A stretch of DNA of 64,000 bases from Methanolobus bombayensis (GCF_017873415.1 NZ_JAGGKD010000003.1:248001-312000), one strand, 5' to 3'; counted from the first letter of the stretch, positions 44,501 through 53,640 are shown. Numbers and translations are program-made. Notes: a model not told the origin generated them from the sequence alone.

Positions 44501-46515
44501 CAGATTACCTCCATTACCACTTTAATAAGAATGACCAGAAGACTTACTCCGGTTATTACTGCTGTGGCATAATTCTGTACTGCTCCTGTCTGGAACTGAC
44601 GCAAAGATTCACCTGCTTCCAGTGTAAGATCGCTGAACCAGTTGACGGTCCAGTCAAATCCTCTGTCAATGGCACGTCCTGCAAAGGCAAATCCTTCGTA
44701 GATTACCTTGACTGAGAAGAAATCTGTGAATATAGCGTTCTGATAGTACCTGTTGTACAGGAGTTTGTATATCGGGTTGTTTCTTGAAACCAGGCTGTCC
44801 ATATTGACAATCTTCAATCCGTATATAAGGAAAGCTATGACAAAACCTGCAAGTGCGACGATCAATGGCATCCAAAGGATAATCAATGGTTCATGATGAC
44901 CACCATGTGAGGCAAGATGATATCCACCGATTGATGCAAGTTCATGGATATCCATATTTACGAAATTGTTCACGAAGGTCTCACTTACAAAAGTATTGAA
45001 TGTCTTTGATGTCAGACCACCGAAGAACAGTGCGAACACTGCAAGTATTGAAAGCGGAACTGTCATTGAACCAGGTGACTCGTGACCTCCATAGTCAGTA
45101 CGTGGCTTTCCGTAGAATGTCATGAAAAGTAGTCTGAATATGTACAGGGAAGTCAGAAGTGCTGCTACAATAGAGAGTGCATATGGTATCCATGCACCAG
45201 TCGTATCTCCGAAAAGGTATGCATTTTCGATTATCGCATCCTTACTGAAGAAACCACTGGTACCAATTGATGTACCCGGAATACCAATTCCTGCAAGTGC
45301 AAGGGATGCAGCCACCATTGTTGCTGCCGTTATAGGCATTACCTTTGCAACACCTCCAAGCTGTCTCATATCATGTGTACCTACTGCGTGAATTACGCTA
45401 CCTGCACACAGGAAGAGAAGAGCCTTGAAGAATGCGTGGTTGATCAGGTGGAAGAGTGAGATACCTACTGCTTCAGCACCTATAGCTGCGCCCACACCAA
45501 GACCCAGCATCATATAACCTAGCTGGCTGATCGTGGAGTATGCAAGTACACGCTTGAGGTCGTTCATGACGATACCCATTGTTGCCGCGAATATTGCGGT
45601 GAAAGCACCAACGTATGCAACTACCATGAGTGAGTCAGGAGCTGCGATGAACATCGGGAATGTTCTTGCAACCAGATATACACCGGCTGTAACCATTGTT
45701 GCTGCGTGTATAAGAGCTGAAACAGTTGTAGGACCTTCCATTGCGTCAGGAAGCCACACATGGAGCGGGAACTGACCTGACTTACCAACAGCACCACCGA
45801 AGAATAGGAGTGTTATCAGGGTGATGTGGCTTACCTCCATTCCAAAGATGTTTGCATTCATTGCTGCAATATCCGGAATGTGAGCGAATATCTCGTCGAA
45901 CCTGAGTATATAGACACCATCGGGGATTGTACCGTTGAATATCTTGAAAAGGTCCGAGAACAGGATTATGATACCTGCAAGGAACATTACGTCACCGACC
46001 CTGGTTGTCAGGAAAGCCTTCTTTGCTGCTGTTGCAGCAGATGGCTTCTCGAACCAGAATCCGATAAGCAGGTATGAACAGACACCCACAAGTTCCCAGC
46101 AAATGAAGAGCTGGAGGATGTTGTCCGAAAGAACCAGACCAAGCATTGAAGCTGTAAACAGTGCTGTCTCGGCAAAGTACCTGGAAGGTGCCTTGTCGTG
46201 TGACATGTAACCTACTGAATAGATATGGATGAGCAGACTTACAAGTGTAACCATTGTAAGCATCACTGCTGCCAGCGGATCAACAAGGATACCTATGTTG
46301 AGCATGGCAAACCAGCTGTATGATTGGCTCACAACTTCTTCAGGGTTTGCAAGCAGGTTCAATGTAATTAATAATGATATTACGAATGATGTAGCAATAG
46401 CTACTATTGGAATTATTGCACCGCCACTTGGCAGTTTCTTCCCAAGGAAGAAAGTCAGCACAAAGGCAAGTGCAGGCAGGACCGGAATTAAAAATGCAAA
46501 ATCTCCTACTGCCAT
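44500..46515 (-). CDS. fpoL: FpoL, F420H2 dehydrogenase antiporter-like subunit
   Basis: NuoL homologue, 671 residues, the largest pump subunit. About 14 core helices plus the C-terminal lateral helix region and a final membrane helix (VITGVSLLVILIKVV). Conserved segments: LLFICWELVGVCSYLLIGFW-type helix with the key Glu, and FPLHVWLPDAMEGPT. ATG 46515 follows GAGGTGG with a five-base gap; the in-frame start at 46524 is within that ribosome site. Confidence 0.96.
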   Translation of the reverse strand: MAVGDFAFLIPVLPALAFVLTFFLGKKLPSGGAIIPIVAIATSFVISLLITLNLLANPEEVVSQSYSWFAMLNIGILVDPLAAVMLTMVTLVSLLIHIYSVGYMSHDKAPSRYFAETALFTASMLGLVLSDNILQLFICWELVGVCSYLLIGFWFEKPSAATAAKKAFLTTRVGDVMFLAGIIILFSDLFKIFNGTIPDGVYILRFDEIFAHIPDIAAMNANIFGMEVSHITLITLLFFGGAVGKSGQFPLHVWLPDAMEGPTTVSALIHAATMVTAGVYLVARTFPMFIAAPDSLMVVAYVGAFTAIFAATMGIVMNDLKRVLAYSTISQLGYMMLGLGVGAAIGAEAVGISLFHLINHAFFKALLFLCAGSVIHAVGTHDMRQLGGVAKVMPITAATMVAASLALAGIGIPGTSIGTSGFFSKDAIIENAYLFGDTTGAWIPYALSIVAALLTSLYIFRLLFMTFYGKPRTDYGGHESPGSMTVPLSILAVFALFFGGLTSKTFNTFVSETFVNNFVNMDIHELASIGGYHLASHGGHHEPLIILWMPLIVALAGFVIAFLIYGLKIVNMDSLVSRNNPIYKLLYNRYYQNAIFTDFFSVKVIYEGFAFAGRAIDRGFDWTVNWFSDLTLEAGESLRQFQTGAVQNYATAVITGVSLLVILIKVVMEVI

Positions 46516-46517
46516 TT

Positions 46518-46820
46518 TTACCACCTCAGTACGTTAATATGGTCAAGACTGATCGTATCCTTCATCCTGTAAAGAGCCATCAGTATAGCAAAGCCAATTG
46601 CTGCCTCACAGGCTGCCAGTGCGATGGAGAACAGTGCAAATACCTGTCCTGTAAGATCATGGTTGTAGCTTGAGAATGCCACAAGATTAAGATTAGCGGC
46701 ATTGAGCATGAGTTCCACGCACATGAGAATACGAATACCACTACGCTGTGTCATAAGTCCATAAAGACCTATTGAGAATAATATTGCTGCAAGAGCAAGA
46801 TAAAATGCGATTGGTATCAT
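46518..46820 (-). CDS. fpoK: FpoK, F420H2 dehydrogenase subunit
   Basis: NuoK homologue, 100 residues and three membrane helices (about 4-22, 29-50, 60-82). The conserved Glu pair is visible as [15 protein letters not shown] and [10 protein letters not shown]. It overlaps fpoJ2 by four bases. Confidence 0.94.
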   Translation of the reverse strand: MIPIAFYLALAAILFSIGLYGLMTQRSGIRILMCVELMLNAANLNLVAFSSYNHDLTGQVFALFSIALAACEAAIGFAILMALYRMKDTISLDHINVLRW

Positions 46821-47125
46821 TTGTTATCATCTCCTTTTGCCATGTAGATGGCACCCATCAATGAGGACAACAATACGATAGACATTATTTCGAAAGGAAC
46901 CACGAAATCAGTAAAGATCATAACTCCGATCGCCTCAATGTTACTCTGATCCTCAATGTTCTGAGGGAGCTGATCCATTGCTGGCCAGGCTGTAAACACA
47001 ATTGCCACAGCAAGTACTGCAAGGAACAGGAAAGCGATTATCATTCCAAAGATTCGTGGTTTGAGGTAGTCATACACAGATGTAGCAATATCCATTGCTG
47101 TAAATGATATTTCTTTATTCAGCAT
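46817..47125 (-). CDS. fpoJ: FpoJ2, C-terminal half of NuoJ-type subunit
   Basis: A 102-residue membrane protein equal to the C-terminal half of NuoJ, with two helices near 20-40 and 70-92. The end segment [20 protein letters not shown] is the conserved NuoJ terminus. ATG 47125 follows AAGGAG by ten bases and overlaps fpoJ1 by 11 bases; a TTG at 47134 is too close to that site. Split fpoJ is known in Methanosarcina. Confidence 0.88.
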   Translation of the reverse strand: MLNKEISFTAMDIATSVYDYLKPRIFGMIIAFLFLAVLAVAIVFTAWPAMDQLPQNIEDQSNIEAIGVMIFTDFVVPFEIMSIVLLSSLMGAIYMAKGDDNK

Positions 47126-47393
47126 CTGTACCAAACTCCTTCTTAGTAAGCATTACAGCAAACAGTATCAATACACCTACTGCACCGATGTACACCAGTA
47201 CCTGGGCAACACCAAGGAACTGTGCATTGAGCATTATGTAAAAAGCCGCAACAATGAACATTGTCACAACAAGTGCAAGTGCTGCCCTTACTACATCTTT
47301 AGCTGTAACTACAAATATTGAGAATACTATCGATACAAGAGCAAGGATCGCAAAGACGATCAATTCTATTATTGTGCCTATTGTGGCGTCCAT
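47115..47393 (-). CDS. fpoJ: FpoJ1, N-terminal half of NuoJ-type subunit
   Basis: A 92-residue membrane protein equal to the N-terminal half of NuoJ, with three helices. The segment GVAQVLVYIGAVGVLILFAVML carries the conserved pi-bulge helix of NuoJ. The start overlaps fpoI by 16 bases and the end overlaps fpoJ2. The split is not a frameshift artefact, because each half has its own start and ribosome site. Confidence 0.9.
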   Translation of the reverse strand: MDATIGTIIELIVFAILALVSIVFSIFVVTAKDVVRAALALVVTMFIVAAFYIMLNAQFLGVAQVLVYIGAVGVLILFAVMLTKKEFGTDAE

Positions 47394-47821
47394 CTGCTCA
47401 CCTCTTCACCAGCTTCTTCTTCAGCATTAATGTCAATTTCCCTTGCCAGCATGTCCGGTGTAAAGAGAAGATCCTCATGGTTCCAGCGGATTACACCTGT
47501 CAGGTATACCTTTGAGCTTTCCAATGCATCCTTTGGACACTGACTGATACAAAGACCACAGAACAGACAGTGACCTATGTCAATTTCAGGGAACCATCTC
47601 TGCTTGTCACTATCCGGACTAACACGTGCCCTGACTATCTTGATACAATTGTTGGGACATGTGTTGGCACATATTCCACAACCTATACATTTCGTTTTAT
47701 CCAGTTTTTGCAACCCTCTGAACCTGTCTGAAAGCTTTGTAGGCACTTCAGGACACTGTCTTGTTACAGGCGGGCCAAAATAAATGTTCTTTACTGCTGT
47801 TATGATATTTTTAATAACCAT
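47378..47821 (-). CDS. fpoI: FpoI, iron-sulfur subunit of F420H2 dehydrogenase
   Basis: NuoI homologue, 147 residues, peripheral. Two [4Fe-4S] motifs: CIGCGICANTCPNNC near 56-70 and CLFCGLCISQCP near 97-108. They pass electrons to the N2 cluster of FpoB. ATG 47821 comes right after the fpoH stop; a longer frame from 47845 lies in fpoH and is rejected. Confidence 0.95.
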   Translation of the reverse strand: MVIKNIITAVKNIYFGPPVTRQCPEVPTKLSDRFRGLQKLDKTKCIGCGICANTCPNNCIKIVRARVSPDSDKQRWFPEIDIGHCLFCGLCISQCPKDALESSKVYLTGVIRWNHEDLLFTPDMLAREIDINAEEEAGEEVSRWTPQ

Positions 47822-47822
47822 T

Positions 47823-48851
47823 TCAGTACACCCCCAGCAGGCCAAGTCCGATTACCCAACCAAGGTTAAGCAGGGACAATGGTAGAAGTTTTTTCCAGCT
47901 CAGGTCTACTACCTGGTCGATCCTGAACCTTGGAACAGCCCATCTGATCATTATGATAAAGAGCATCACCAGAGCTACCTTCAACAGGAAGAATACTGTT
48001 GGAAGGATTATACCAAGGATAGTTATATCAGTCAGGAATACAGGCAAATTCCATCCACCAAGGAACAATAGTACAACAAGCATTGAACCAAGAATCAGGT
48101 GAATATATTCTGCAAAGAAAACATAACCGAATCTCATACTTGTGTATTCGGTGAGAAAACCGGCAATGAGTTCTTCCTCAGATTCGTTCTGGTCAAAAGG
48201 AAGACGACCCATATCAGCCATAAGAGCAATGAAGAACACAATAGCTCCCAGAGGCTGCATTATTATGAACCACATAGGACTCTGTGCCTCAGCGATATCT
48301 ATTATATTAAGTGATCCTGCCATGATGGCGACACTCACAATACAGATACCAAGAGGAACTTCGTATCCTATCATACGTGCAAAGTTCCTGAAAGCTCCAA
48401 GAACTGAATATTTATTGTTTGCACTGTAAGCAACCATGAATATACCAATAATAGAGATTGCGGACATGGCTTCAATATAAAGGATACTGATGTCCATATC
48501 TGTTGCTGCAATTGGATAACTCTGTCCGTCAATGATGACAGCACCAAAAGGAATTGCCACAAGCATGAGGAAAACAGACCCCATAAGAAGGATAGGTGCT
48601 GAAACAAATAATAATCTGTCAGCATTCCTGGGTATGATATCTTCTTTCGTGAACAGCTTGATAGCATCTGCAGCGAGCTGAAGTAATCCGTGAGGACCTA
48701 CTCTCATTGGACCATATCTTTGCTGGATATCTGCAGAGAGTTTACGCTCAAACCAAATAGCTACACATGCTCCTCCGAATATTGCACCCATAAGACAAAG
48801 TCCAAGAACTGCCCTCAAGATAGGATTGTAGATAATATCTATATCAATCAT
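47823..48851 (-). CDS. fpoH: FpoH, F420H2 dehydrogenase membrane subunit
   Basis: NuoH homologue, about 342 residues and eight helices, at the quinone-site end (here methanophenazine). Conserved segments: ERKLSADIQQRYGPMRVGP, ANNKYSVLGAFRNFARMIGYEVP and the FDQNESEEELIAGFLTEY loop, each shortened here in quotation only. Starts at 48860 (GTG), 48854 and 48851 (ATG) are possible; 48851 has the usual spacing from AGGTGAT. Confidence 0.93.
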   Translation of the reverse strand: MIDIDIIYNPILRAVLGLCLMGAIFGGACVAIWFERKLSADIQQRYGPMRVGPHGLLQLAADAIKLFTKEDIIPRNADRLLFVSAPILLMGSVFLMLVAIPFGAVIIDGQSYPIAATDMDISILYIEAMSAISIIGIFMVAYSANNKYSVLGAFRNFARMIGYEVPLGICIVSVAIMAGSLNIIDIAEAQSPMWFIIMQPLGAIVFFIALMADMGRLPFDQNESEEELIAGFLTEYTSMRFGYVFFAEYIHLILGSMLVVLLFLGGWNLPVFLTDITILGIILPTVFFLLKVALVMLFIIMIRWAVPRFRIDQVVDLSWKKLLPLSLLNLGWVIGLGLLGVY

Positions 48852-48856
48852 CATTA

Positions 48857-49981
48857 TCACCTGTCAACCTCACTGGTACATGTGTCCATACTACCGGCAA
48901 TTGACACGATATCAGCAACTGTCACACCCTTAAGCAGTGGAGGGAGTGTCTGGAGTGTCGGGTACACAGGTCCTCTTATCTTTACACGATATGGTTTATC
49001 AGAACCATCGGATACCATATAGAATCCCATTTCACCTCTTGGGTCCTCCACACGGTGGAATACCTCTCCGGCAGGGATTCTCATTACAGGTGACCTCTTA
49101 CCATACGGAGTGTCCTCAGGGAAGAGTGGTCCTGATGGAATCTGGTCAAGACACTGTTCAATGATGTGCATACTTTCACGCATCTCATCCAGACGTACCT
49201 GGATTCTTGCGTAAACATCACCATCTGTCTGTGTGCATACCTTAAAATCAAGGTCATCATAAACAAGATAAGGTTCATCCTTACGGATATCAAAAGCAAC
49301 ACCTGTTGCCCTGAGAGGTGGTCCTGAGACACCAAGGTCTTTTGCAACATCTGCTGTAAGGACACCAATTCCTACAGTTCTTGCTCTGTAGATATCATCG
49401 GTCCTGTAAAGCTCTTCATACTGATCAACAGCTTTTCTCAGGTTTCCAAAGACATACTTTACGTCGTCCTTGAATCCGTCAGGAAGGTCGTCCTTTACAC
49501 CACCATAACGCAGGAAACTGTGTGTGACACGTGCTCCGGTAACGGAGTCAATAAGAGACATCACATCTTCCCTGTCCCTGATTGTATACATGAACATACT
49601 TACAAAGCCTAAAAAGGAAGCATATTCTCCCATACCAAGCAGATGGCTCTGTATTCTTGAAAGTTCTTCCATAATAACACGGATATACTGAGATCTCTCA
49701 GGTACCTCAATACCTGCAAGCTTCTCAACACAACCAACATAAGCTTCTTCATTGGTCATTGCTGCTAGGTAACATATCCTGTCAACAATGGTAATACCCT
49801 GAAGATATGTTTTATTTTCAAGGATTTTTTCAATTCCTTTGTGGATCCAGCCCATCTCAACTTCAGAATCCACAATGGTCTCACCCCTCAATTTCGCATT
49901 CAACCTGAATGGTCCTGGCATCATGGGGTGTTGTGGGCCAAGATGTACTATCATTTCAGAAGGTTCAACTGTTTCATCCAT
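48857..49981 (-). CDS. fpoD: FpoD, F420H2 dehydrogenase 49-kDa-type subunit
   Basis: NuoD homologue, 374 residues, derived from hydrogenase large subunits. The N-terminal LGPQHPMMPGPFRL motif carries the His pair of the quinone site. EMGWIHKGIEK and RICYLAAMTNEEAY are family-typical. The C-terminus ends in SMDTCTSEVDR, as in Fpo/NuoD proteins without Ni ligands. Starts ten bases after fpoC. Confidence 0.96.
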   Translation of the reverse strand: MDETVEPSEMIVHLGPQHPMMPGPFRLNAKLRGETIVDSEVEMGWIHKGIEKILENKTYLQGITIVDRICYLAAMTNEEAYVGCVEKLAGIEVPERSQYIRVIMEELSRIQSHLLGMGEYASFLGFVSMFMYTIRDREDVMSLIDSVTGARVTHSFLRYGGVKDDLPDGFKDDVKYVFGNLRKAVDQYEELYRTDDIYRARTVGIGVLTADVAKDLGVSGPPLRATGVAFDIRKDEPYLVYDDLDFKVCTQTDGDVYARIQVRLDEMRESMHIIEQCLDQIPSGPLFPEDTPYGKRSPVMRIPAGEVFHRVEDPRGEMGFYMVSDGSDKPYRVKIRGPVYPTLQTLPPLLKGVTVADIVSIAGSMDTCTSEVDR

Positions 49982-49990
49982 ATTTAACCC

Positions 49991-50467
49991 TCACACCAAA
50001 TTCCTGGCAGTCTTGTTGGGGAAGCCTTTGTAGTCTTTACGTAATGGCCACTCACCGAGCATCTCTTTAGGAAGTACAAGAGGTTTAAGGTCGGGGTGGT
50101 TAAGGTACTTCACACCAAACAGTTCGTAAGTTTCTCTTTCGTACCAGTTAGCATTCCAGTAAACAGGTACCACAGATTCAATTTCCGGATTGTCCCTTGG
50201 AAGGATTGCCTTCATTGTAAGAACAACCGGATGTTCATAGGAACCTATTACATATATTACTTCGATCTCATTCCTGTCCGGATAGTCTACTCCGAATTCA
50301 CAGCAGAGGTGTCCGAAAGACAGGTCTTCTTTGAGGTAGCGGCAAACTTCCACTACGTTTTCTGGCTTCACTTTGGCACCGATCCTTATATCGGATTCCA
50401 TGATATCATCACAAATGTCGTCCGGGAACTTGCCTTTAAGTGAAGTGATAATAGAATTAGCGTCCAT
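49991..50467 (-). CDS. fpoC: FpoC, F420H2 dehydrogenase 30-kDa-type subunit
   Basis: NuoC homologue, 158 residues, peripheral arm. The 30-kDa signature appears as YWNANWYERETYELFG followed by PLRKDYKGFP. ATG 50467 follows GAGGTGA. Separate from fpoD, unlike the NuoCD fusion of E. coli. Confidence 0.95.
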   Translation of the reverse strand: MDANSIITSLKGKFPDDICDDIMESDIRIGAKVKPENVVEVCRYLKEDLSFGHLCCEFGVDYPDRNEIEVIYVIGSYEHPVVLTMKAILPRDNPEIESVVPVYWNANWYERETYELFGVKYLNHPDLKPLVLPKEMLGEWPLRKDYKGFPNKTARNLV

Positions 50468-50476
50468 TTTTTCACC

Positions 50477-51037
50477 TCAATAATCAGTACCTTTGTCCTT
50501 CTTTGCATCGATCTTCTTCTGGAGCTCAACAAAACCCTGAATAAGAGCTTCACACCTTGGAGGACATCCTGGTACAAAAACATCTACAGGGAAAATATCG
50601 TCAACGTTCTGGTGAGTACTGTATGACTCATAGAATGGACCACCGCTGATTGCACAGTCTCCAAAACAGATTACCCATTTAGGTGCAGGCATCTGGTCCC
50701 ATACCCTTTTCAGAGCTGGCAGGTACTTCTTTGTTACGTACCCACTGATAATGAGCACATCAGCGTGCCTTGGGGAATTACGTGGGATAATACCAAAACG
50801 GTCGGTATCGTAGTGAGCCATACCTGTTGCAAGCAGCTCAACACCACAGCATCCCATTGCGTTTACCATGAACCACAATGAATTTTTACGTCCCCAGTTG
50901 AGAACATCCTGAACCTTTGTTTTCTTAAGGAAATCAGCGATAGCATTTGAGTCTGTAAGCATTGTTCCCGGAACATCAGTATATCCAACATCCAAGACTG
51001 CATCTTGTTCGGCATTTGTCTGCTCTATCTCATCCAT
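50477..51037 (-). CDS. fpoB: FpoB, F420H2 dehydrogenase subunit with cluster N2
   Basis: NuoB homologue, 186 residues. The cysteine set for the N2 [4Fe-4S] cluster is visible: tandem Cys in NAMGCCGVELLATGM, Cys in GDCAISGG and Cys in VPGCPPRCEALIQG. ATG 51037 follows GGAGG and overlaps the end of fpoA by 13 bases. Confidence 0.96.
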   Translation of the reverse strand: MDEIEQTNAEQDAVLDVGYTDVPGTMLTDSNAIADFLKKTKVQDVLNWGRKNSLWFMVNAMGCCGVELLATGMAHYDTDRFGIIPRNSPRHADVLIISGYVTKKYLPALKRVWDQMPAPKWVICFGDCAISGGPFYESYSTHQNVDDIFPVDVFVPGCPPRCEALIQGFVELQKKIDAKKDKGTDY

Positions 51038-51417
51038 TTAAGAGCCTCCTTCTTGATTAGGTACACATAACCAAACAATACAACAAAAATAAAGACTAAC
51101 ATTTCTACAGTTGCTATATAATCAATACCATGTCCTTTGAAAATAGTAGCCCATGGATAAAGGAAAAGGACTTCAATATCAAAGAGAACAAAAGCAATGG
51201 CATAAAGATAATACTCGACATTAAATTGTATCCTGGCATTTCCTTTTGGAAGAGAACCAGCCTCATATGTCGTGTATTTTGCTAATGATTTGCTCCTGGG
51301 ACTTAACATTTTTACTATTAACATTGTCATAGGAGGCATCACTAGTGCCACAATGAGGATTATTGCAACCGGTATGTAACTATTGGCTATGTTACTAATA
51401 TCGATTATTCCTGACAT
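51025..51417 (-). CDS. fpoA: FpoA, F420H2 dehydrogenase membrane subunit
   Basis: NuoA homologue, 130 residues with three helices. The conserved loop is YTTYEAGSLPKGNARIQFNVEYY-like with the Glu helix FDIEVLFLYPWA. First gene of the operon. ATG 51417 follows AGGAGA. FpoF, the F420H2-oxidising input subunit, is not in the operon; it is usually encoded elsewhere. Confidence 0.94.
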   Translation of the reverse strand: MSGIIDISNIANSYIPVAIILIVALVMPPMTMLIVKMLSPRSKSLAKYTTYEAGSLPKGNARIQFNVEYYLYAIAFVLFDIEVLFLYPWATIFKGHGIDYIATVEMLVFIFVVLFGYVYLIKKEALKWMR

Positions 51418-51767
51418 AAACTATTCTCCTGAAAGTTATAAAGATACATAGACTATTTGTATAAAACACCTTCGTGCGAGTGAATACCCAAATAACTATA
51501 CAACCTGTACGGATAGACAAACAATATCTGTCGACATATTTTTCAATAGATAGAGTTCTAGTAATTGATAATAATTCATCATATTTAAATTGTCTCAATC
51601 GAAATACAGGATGCTGAAACCCCAGCCAAAAACTATAATAGGAAGGAAAAATGGAAGTTTGGAAAGTTATCACTGCCTAAAATTTTAAAATATCCCATGT
51701 CAGCCTTCATCAACTTAATTTCTGACATATATAAAATTCGCGATGTTGAAAAATAAATTAAAAGCGT
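51418..51767 (-). promoter_or_regulatory. fpo operon promoter and upstream region
   Basis: About 350 bases without a credible gene. On the minus strand a GAAGGTGTTTTATACA element (TATA core at about 51459-51466) lies 42-50 bases before the fpoA ATG and would leave a leader of about 20 bases carrying the AGGAGA ribosome site. A 92-codon frame on the minus strand runs across this region but overlaps fpoA and resembles nothing. The far end holds the terminator of the upstream gene. Confidence 0.5.
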
Positions 51768-51779
51768 TCAAACGCTTTT
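51760..51779 (-). terminator. Hairpin terminator of the zinc-ribbon gene
   Basis: AAAAGCG / CGCTTTT stem with a TTTGAA loop that contains the stop codon; on the minus strand AATTTATTTTTC follows. The hairpin thus overlaps the end of the coding region. Confidence 0.7.
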
Positions 51780-52274
51780 CATCGAGAAATATTTTTTAAT
51801 TACCGTACCACATTCCGAACACGAAATAACCATCCAGTCACCAATATCCCTGCGGGTATATTTCTCAAAGATAGAAGAACCACAACCAGGACATACATAA
51901 TAGTCCTTAAAGTAATAATGGTAGAAATGCGGACTTTCTTCCAGCCATTCGAGAACTTTCTGCATATGTTCGAAATAGCGCTTCTTTGAAGGATGACTTT
52001 CACCATTTTCCAGAGCATCAGTTACCCTGGAACTTATGTCCTTTGTATGCTGATCTGATTTCTTTACCAGCTTCTTATAATCGGAAATATATTTTGTTGT
52101 GTTGTTTAAATAATTAAGATAGGCACCATGGGCCTTAGGTTCATGTTTCCAGATGGTTCGAAGGAAATACTCTCCCATAACGTCTTCCATGATGTCCGCG
52201 CATGTGGTACAAATATTGTATCCATCAAAGTGCCTGAAGTCCTGAAGTTCCCCACATATTACGCAAGTTTCCAT
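51768..52274 (-). CDS. Zinc-ribbon protein, unknown function
   Basis: A 168-residue protein with Cys pairs at both ends: CVIC at about 4-7 with CTTC near 22-25, and CPGC near 127-130 with CSEC near 152-155. Each set can bind a zinc. The middle is helical and rich in charged and aromatic residues (SPHFYHYYFKDYY). Not assigned to a family. Lies upstream of fpoA on the same strand but is separated by its own terminator. It is 10 bases after the DUF22 gene, so the two are co-transcribed. Confidence 0.65.
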   Translation of the reverse strand: METCVICGELQDFRHFDGYNICTTCADIMEDVMGEYFLRTIWKHEPKAHGAYLNYLNNTTKYISDYKKLVKKSDQHTKDISSRVTDALENGESHPSKKRYFEHMQKVLEWLEESPHFYHYYFKDYYVCPGCGSSIFEKYTRRDIGDWMVISCSECGTVIKKYFSMKSV

Positions 52275-52283
52275 ATAACCACC

Positions 52284-52703
52284 TTATCTGAGAGAACGAG
52301 GTGTCATAGCCTCACGGGTGAACATTATCGGGAATATATTGAGCACTGCCAGCAGATCACCCTCGCGTATCCTTCCGCTTTCCTGTCCCAGAACATAAGC
52401 GGAATTAATAACACGGTCACTATCAACAGGTTTTGCACCCCCTTTTGCACCCACCTTTATCAGAGAAACAACAGCATGATGTGAAAAAGTACATGGAAGT
52501 GCTACCATATCAGGATCCAGATGTATTTCTTTCACAGAAACTTTTTTGAATTCTCCTGCACGTATTTCCATATCCTCTTCTGAAATTACCATTTCCCATT
52601 TTGCACGTGTCGCAATAGTAAACTCATATGGTGCTGCCTTGACTTGTTTGGAATTCAATTCACCATTATCTCTGGAAACTACCTGAATCACTTCTTTCTT
52701 CAT
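52284..52703 (-). CDS. DUF22 family protein
   Basis: A 139-residue soluble protein that matches the archaeal DUF22 family by its pattern (basic N-terminus, ATRAKWEMVI segment, and C-terminal GRIREGDLLAVLNIFP). The family has no known function. It forms a two-gene unit with the zinc-ribbon gene downstream. The gap to the Lrp gene upstream is 146 bases. Confidence 0.7.
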   Translation of the reverse strand: MKKEVIQVVSRDNGELNSKQVKAAPYEFTIATRAKWEMVISEEDMEIRAGEFKKVSVKEIHLDPDMVALPCTFSHHAVVSLIKVGAKGGAKPVDSDRVINSAYVLGQESGRIREGDLLAVLNIFPIMFTREAMTPRSLR

Positions 52704-52849
52704 AAGCCCACCAAAAAAGAAACGTACTTAATGTTATATAAAAGTTAGCAATAACTGTCATGAATAATCATGAGGTATGTCTTTTTGAAATGATATTCAA
52801 AAGTATTCTAACTGTAAACCACCTAATCAAAAAGCCACTTGCGATTAAT

Positions 52850-53299
52850 CTATTTTTTAAGTATCGTGCAACTCTTTTCCTTATGGCATTTAGTAGTCAG
52901 AATGCTCTGAGATTCTTTTATACCATCCATATTGCCCAACACCTGGAGAACATTTTCCTTAAGTGAATGAATATCAAATGTCCGCACTTTTAAAAGCAGG
53001 TCATAAGGCTCAAGCAATTCATATACCTCAAGCACATCATCAATCGTTTTCAGACGATTGATAATATTTATTCTTTTACTCTGCTCAATATTAACACCAA
53101 TAAATGTTGTAACATTCAACCCAACCTCGTTAGTGTCCACCTTAACAGTAAACTCCTTTATAATTCCTGTTTCACGCATTTTCTCTATTCGCTTATGTAC
53201 GGTCGATGTTGCCAGATCCAATGCTGTTGCTATCTCAGTACTGTGCATCCTGGAATTATTACATAAGTGTCCCAATATATCCAGATCTACTTCATCCAT
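52850..53299 (-). CDS. Lrp/AsnC-family transcription regulator
   Basis: A 149-residue regulator. The N-terminal winged helix-turn-helix (about 1-60) opens with DEVDLDILGHLCNNSRMHSTEIA and the recognition helix TSTVHKRIEKM. The C-terminal RAM/AsnC effector domain follows (VTTFIGVNIE to the end). The C-terminus KCHKEKSCTILKK has two Cys. Divergent from the ferredoxin and CrtI-type gene pair, 184 bases away, which may be its target. Ligand unknown. Confidence 0.9.
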   Translation of the reverse strand: MDEVDLDILGHLCNNSRMHSTEIATALDLATSTVHKRIEKMRETGIIKEFTVKVDTNEVGLNVTTFIGVNIEQSKRINIINRLKTIDDVLEVYELLEPYDLLLKVRTFDIHSLKENVLQVLGNMDGIKESQSILTTKCHKEKSCTILKK

Positions 53300-53431
53300 G
53301 ATAATATAAATGTTATTTAATAATAATAAATATTTCTATTTGAACGGCAAGATGACAAAAATGTGTTAGATATTTCAAATAATATCATCGAACCATATTC
53401 ATCATACCAGATAAAATAAAATGGAGAACAA

Positions 53432-53460
53432 TAAGGCTTTTTATTATTGAAAACCTTATA
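53432..53460 (+). other. Stem-loop upstream of the ferredoxin gene
   Basis: ATAAGG(c)TTTT pairs with AAAACCTTAT, ten pairs with one bulged C and an eight-base loop. It ends 23 bases before the ferredoxin ATG. Its T-run is in the stem, so it is not a classical terminator. It may be a leader structure or chance. Confidence 0.3.
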
Positions 53461-53483
53461 CAATGAAATCCGGTGAATACAAC

Positions 53484-53639
53484 ATGAAGGTAAATAATAA
53501 CTGTGTAGGATGTGGCCAATGTGCTGCTTTTTGTAAATTTGAAGCCATTGTGATCAGGGGAAAGGCAAGTTTCACTTCCTCCTGCATAGATTGTAAGGTA
53601 TGTGCCGAATACTGTCCGGTTAAAGCAATAGAGGCATAG
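53484..53639 (+). CDS. Two-[4Fe-4S] ferredoxin paired with CrtI-type flavoprotein
   Basis: A 51-residue ferredoxin missed by length cut-offs. Two cluster motifs: C7-x2-C10-x2-C13-x3-C17 (followed by Lys rather than Pro) and C34-x2-C37-x2-C40-x3-C44-Pro. ATG 53484 is preceded by CCGGTGA; an in-frame ATG at 53463 has no ribosome site. The stop is one base before the flavoprotein gene, so the ferredoxin is probably its dedicated electron donor. Confidence 0.9.
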   Translation: MKVNNNCVGCGQCAAFCKFEAIVIRGKASFTSSCIDCKVCAEYCPVKAIEA

Positions 53640-53640
53640 G

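Noticed and set aside
51395-51673. 92-codon minus-strand frame in the fpo upstream region
   Set aside because: Overlaps the fpoA start and the promoter, no ribosome site, no recognisable family.
53463-53483. Longer ferredoxin start at 53463
   Set aside because: No ribosome site upstream, while ATG 53484 has CCGGTGA at proper distance.
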